A program made the translations under genes and the position numbers. Under the pieces are notes generated by a model. That model was not told where the DNA came from and ran no database searches. It saw only the letters and a list, made by a program, of their open reading frames with translations. From NCBI RefSeq assembly GCF_005239225.2, contig NC_133289.1:7571501-7635500 (forward strand): a stretch of DNA of 64,000 nucleotides, given 5' to 3'. This document shows, in pieces, positions 62,812-64,000 of this stretch; positions within the stretch are counted from its first letter, which is position 1; every line of letters begins with the position of its first letter. The stretch comes from Populus alba (Eukaryota; Streptophyta; Magnoliopsida; Malpighiales; Salicaceae).

Positions 62812-63808
62812 TAATATCAACTGTCTCCGGGCATACCCTCCTTCTACTCCGCGTTTCTCGCCCAAATGTCATCACCAAAACCCTAACTCTCCTCCTCTCC
62901 TACTTAATAATCATTCCTTCCCCCCTCCTCCTACCCTCAAACCCCATCTTCCAAAACAGGTAATTACTAAACATGTACTTTCTTTTTTATTATTTTCAAT
63001 AAATATTATTACTAATGGAGAATATTGCCCCGCTGTCTCTGTCTTTCACTTACCAGATGATGTCGTGCTCCGTTACTCTTCGGCGCAGCTTTGTTACTGT
63101 GAAGTCTCACATGGCCACTGCCGAGGAGAAGTCCATTTCTGAGGACCGCATGCTTGTCAGTCCCTATTTCTTGATCTCTGTTAACTCCATTTATTTTACT
63201 GTCTTATTAAAATTAGTATTTTTTTTCCAGGTATTTGTGCCTCCACATCCATTGATAAAGCACTGGGTTTCCGTTTTGAGAAATGAACAAACCCCTTCCC
63301 CGATTTTCAGTTAGTTTAGACTCAGTCCCTTTTTTATTTTAATTTATTTTCCGTATTTTTTTAAATTTTTTTTTTTTATCTTTTTGTTGCAGGGAATGCT
63401 ATGGCTGAGTTAGGCAGGCTACTCATATATGAAGCTTCAAGGGACTGGTTGGTTAGTTTCTTTAATTTCACTATGTTTCGTCCTTTCCTTGATTCTTTTC
63501 CTCTCTTTGAATGTCCGTTATAATTTTTTGACAAATGGGAATCTGGGGTTTAGTAAACAGTAAGAACTTCTGATAAATGGGAATTTTGGATTTGTCAAGA
63601 ACTTAAGAAACTCTATTGTGCATTGTTGATTGTTTTTTTAAGCATTTCATGAGAGAAACTTTTATTCTTAGTGAGTTGTTTTTAATGGTTTCATGTTTTC
63701 TGACTTGATTTTCTGTTTTGTTGCTGCTAGCCTATGGTCACTGGAGAGATTCAGTCACCGATGGGAGTTGCATCTGTTGAATTTATTGATCCAAGAGAGC
63801 CCGTGGCA
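62795..63808 (+). CDS. UPP: Uracil phosphoribosyltransferase, plastid (5' part; 3' outside window)
   Basis: Salvages uracil to UMP using PRPP; the plant enzyme acts in plastids and is needed for photosynthetic growth. Visible exons are 62795-62959, 63057-63155, 63231-63309, 63393-63451 and 63731-63808, all GT-AG and in phase, giving 160 residues. The first 85 or so residues are rich in Pro, Ser and Asn and fit a transit peptide. The enzyme then starts with VFVPPHPLIKHWVSVLRNEQ, then AMAELGRLLIYEASRDWLP and TGEIQSPMGVASVEFIDPRE. The PRPP-binding loop and catalytic C-terminal half lie beyond the right edge. The ATG at 62795 is the first in frame (the frame is open further upstream only without ATG). 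Confidence 0.92.
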
Positions 63809-64000
63809 GTGAGTTAATAATTGCAGAATTTCAATGGTTTTTTCCTTTATTGTTGCTACTCTGCTATTGACTTTGTCAATCAATTTTTGTTTCTATGTTA
63901 AAGTATCTGTTTCTGTGGTACGGTTGTAATGAAAGTGTTATGATCTAATTGAATGCTGCTAGCTGGGTGATGAGTTAATGTTTTCTTCTGTTTTGAAGAT

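Overview
The window is nuclear DNA of a dicot tree and fits Populus or a close relative (Salicaceae). It has short exons with GT-AG introns, very AT-rich intergenic DNA, tRNA-derived SINEs, short inverted-repeat elements and copia-type LTR debris. The proteins read closest to poplar-type dicot sequences. This is judged by eye; no search was run.

Layout. 1-3.3 kb: 5' part of an LHW-like bHLH regulator on the minus strand, with a candidate conserved uORF in its leader. 3.35-21.5 kb: a gene desert with repeats, one cytochrome P450 pseudogene fragment (11.27 kb), SINE and MITE copies and a GC-rich island (15.8 kb). 21.8 kb: a small unrecognised plant protein starting MEGLIP. 22-29 kb: repeats, including a copia-like LTR remnant and a CACTA-like subterminal repeat block. 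29.45-31.8 kb: a wall-associated-kinase-like receptor kinase. 32.5-35.75 kb: a copia gag remnant and a 66-bp minisatellite. 36.87-38.5 kb: GDP-mannose pyrophosphorylase. 40.57-43.16 kb (minus): a CASP-like four-helix membrane protein. 46.2-47.4 kb: an aldo-keto reductase (AKR) pseudogene carrying a MITE. 48.1-51.2 kb: a roughly 150-bp repeat array and two SINEs. 51.9-54.4 kb: an intact AKR4C gene with a foldback hairpin in an intron and a GC-AG intron. 55.7-56.9 kb: a mitochondrial p32/MAM33 protein. 58.6-59.76 kb: a second AKR pseudogene. 59.9-61.98 kb (minus): a PLS-type PPR protein. 62.8 kb to the end: the 5' half of a plastid uracil phosphoribosyltransferase.

The genes are separate eukaryotic units, not an operon. 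Their combination is still informative. From memory, WAKL, CASPL5B, AKR4C and UPP neighbours occur together on Arabidopsis chromosome 3 (about At3g53840-At3g53900), and a GDP-mannose pyrophosphorylase lies next to a MAM33 gene (about At3g55590-At3g55605). The right half therefore looks like an old conserved gene block, while the left half is mostly transposon-derived filler. I found no clearly new biological system. The strongest leads are the uORF at 2.8 kb, the intronic hairpin at 52.4 kb and the birth-and-death AKR cluster.
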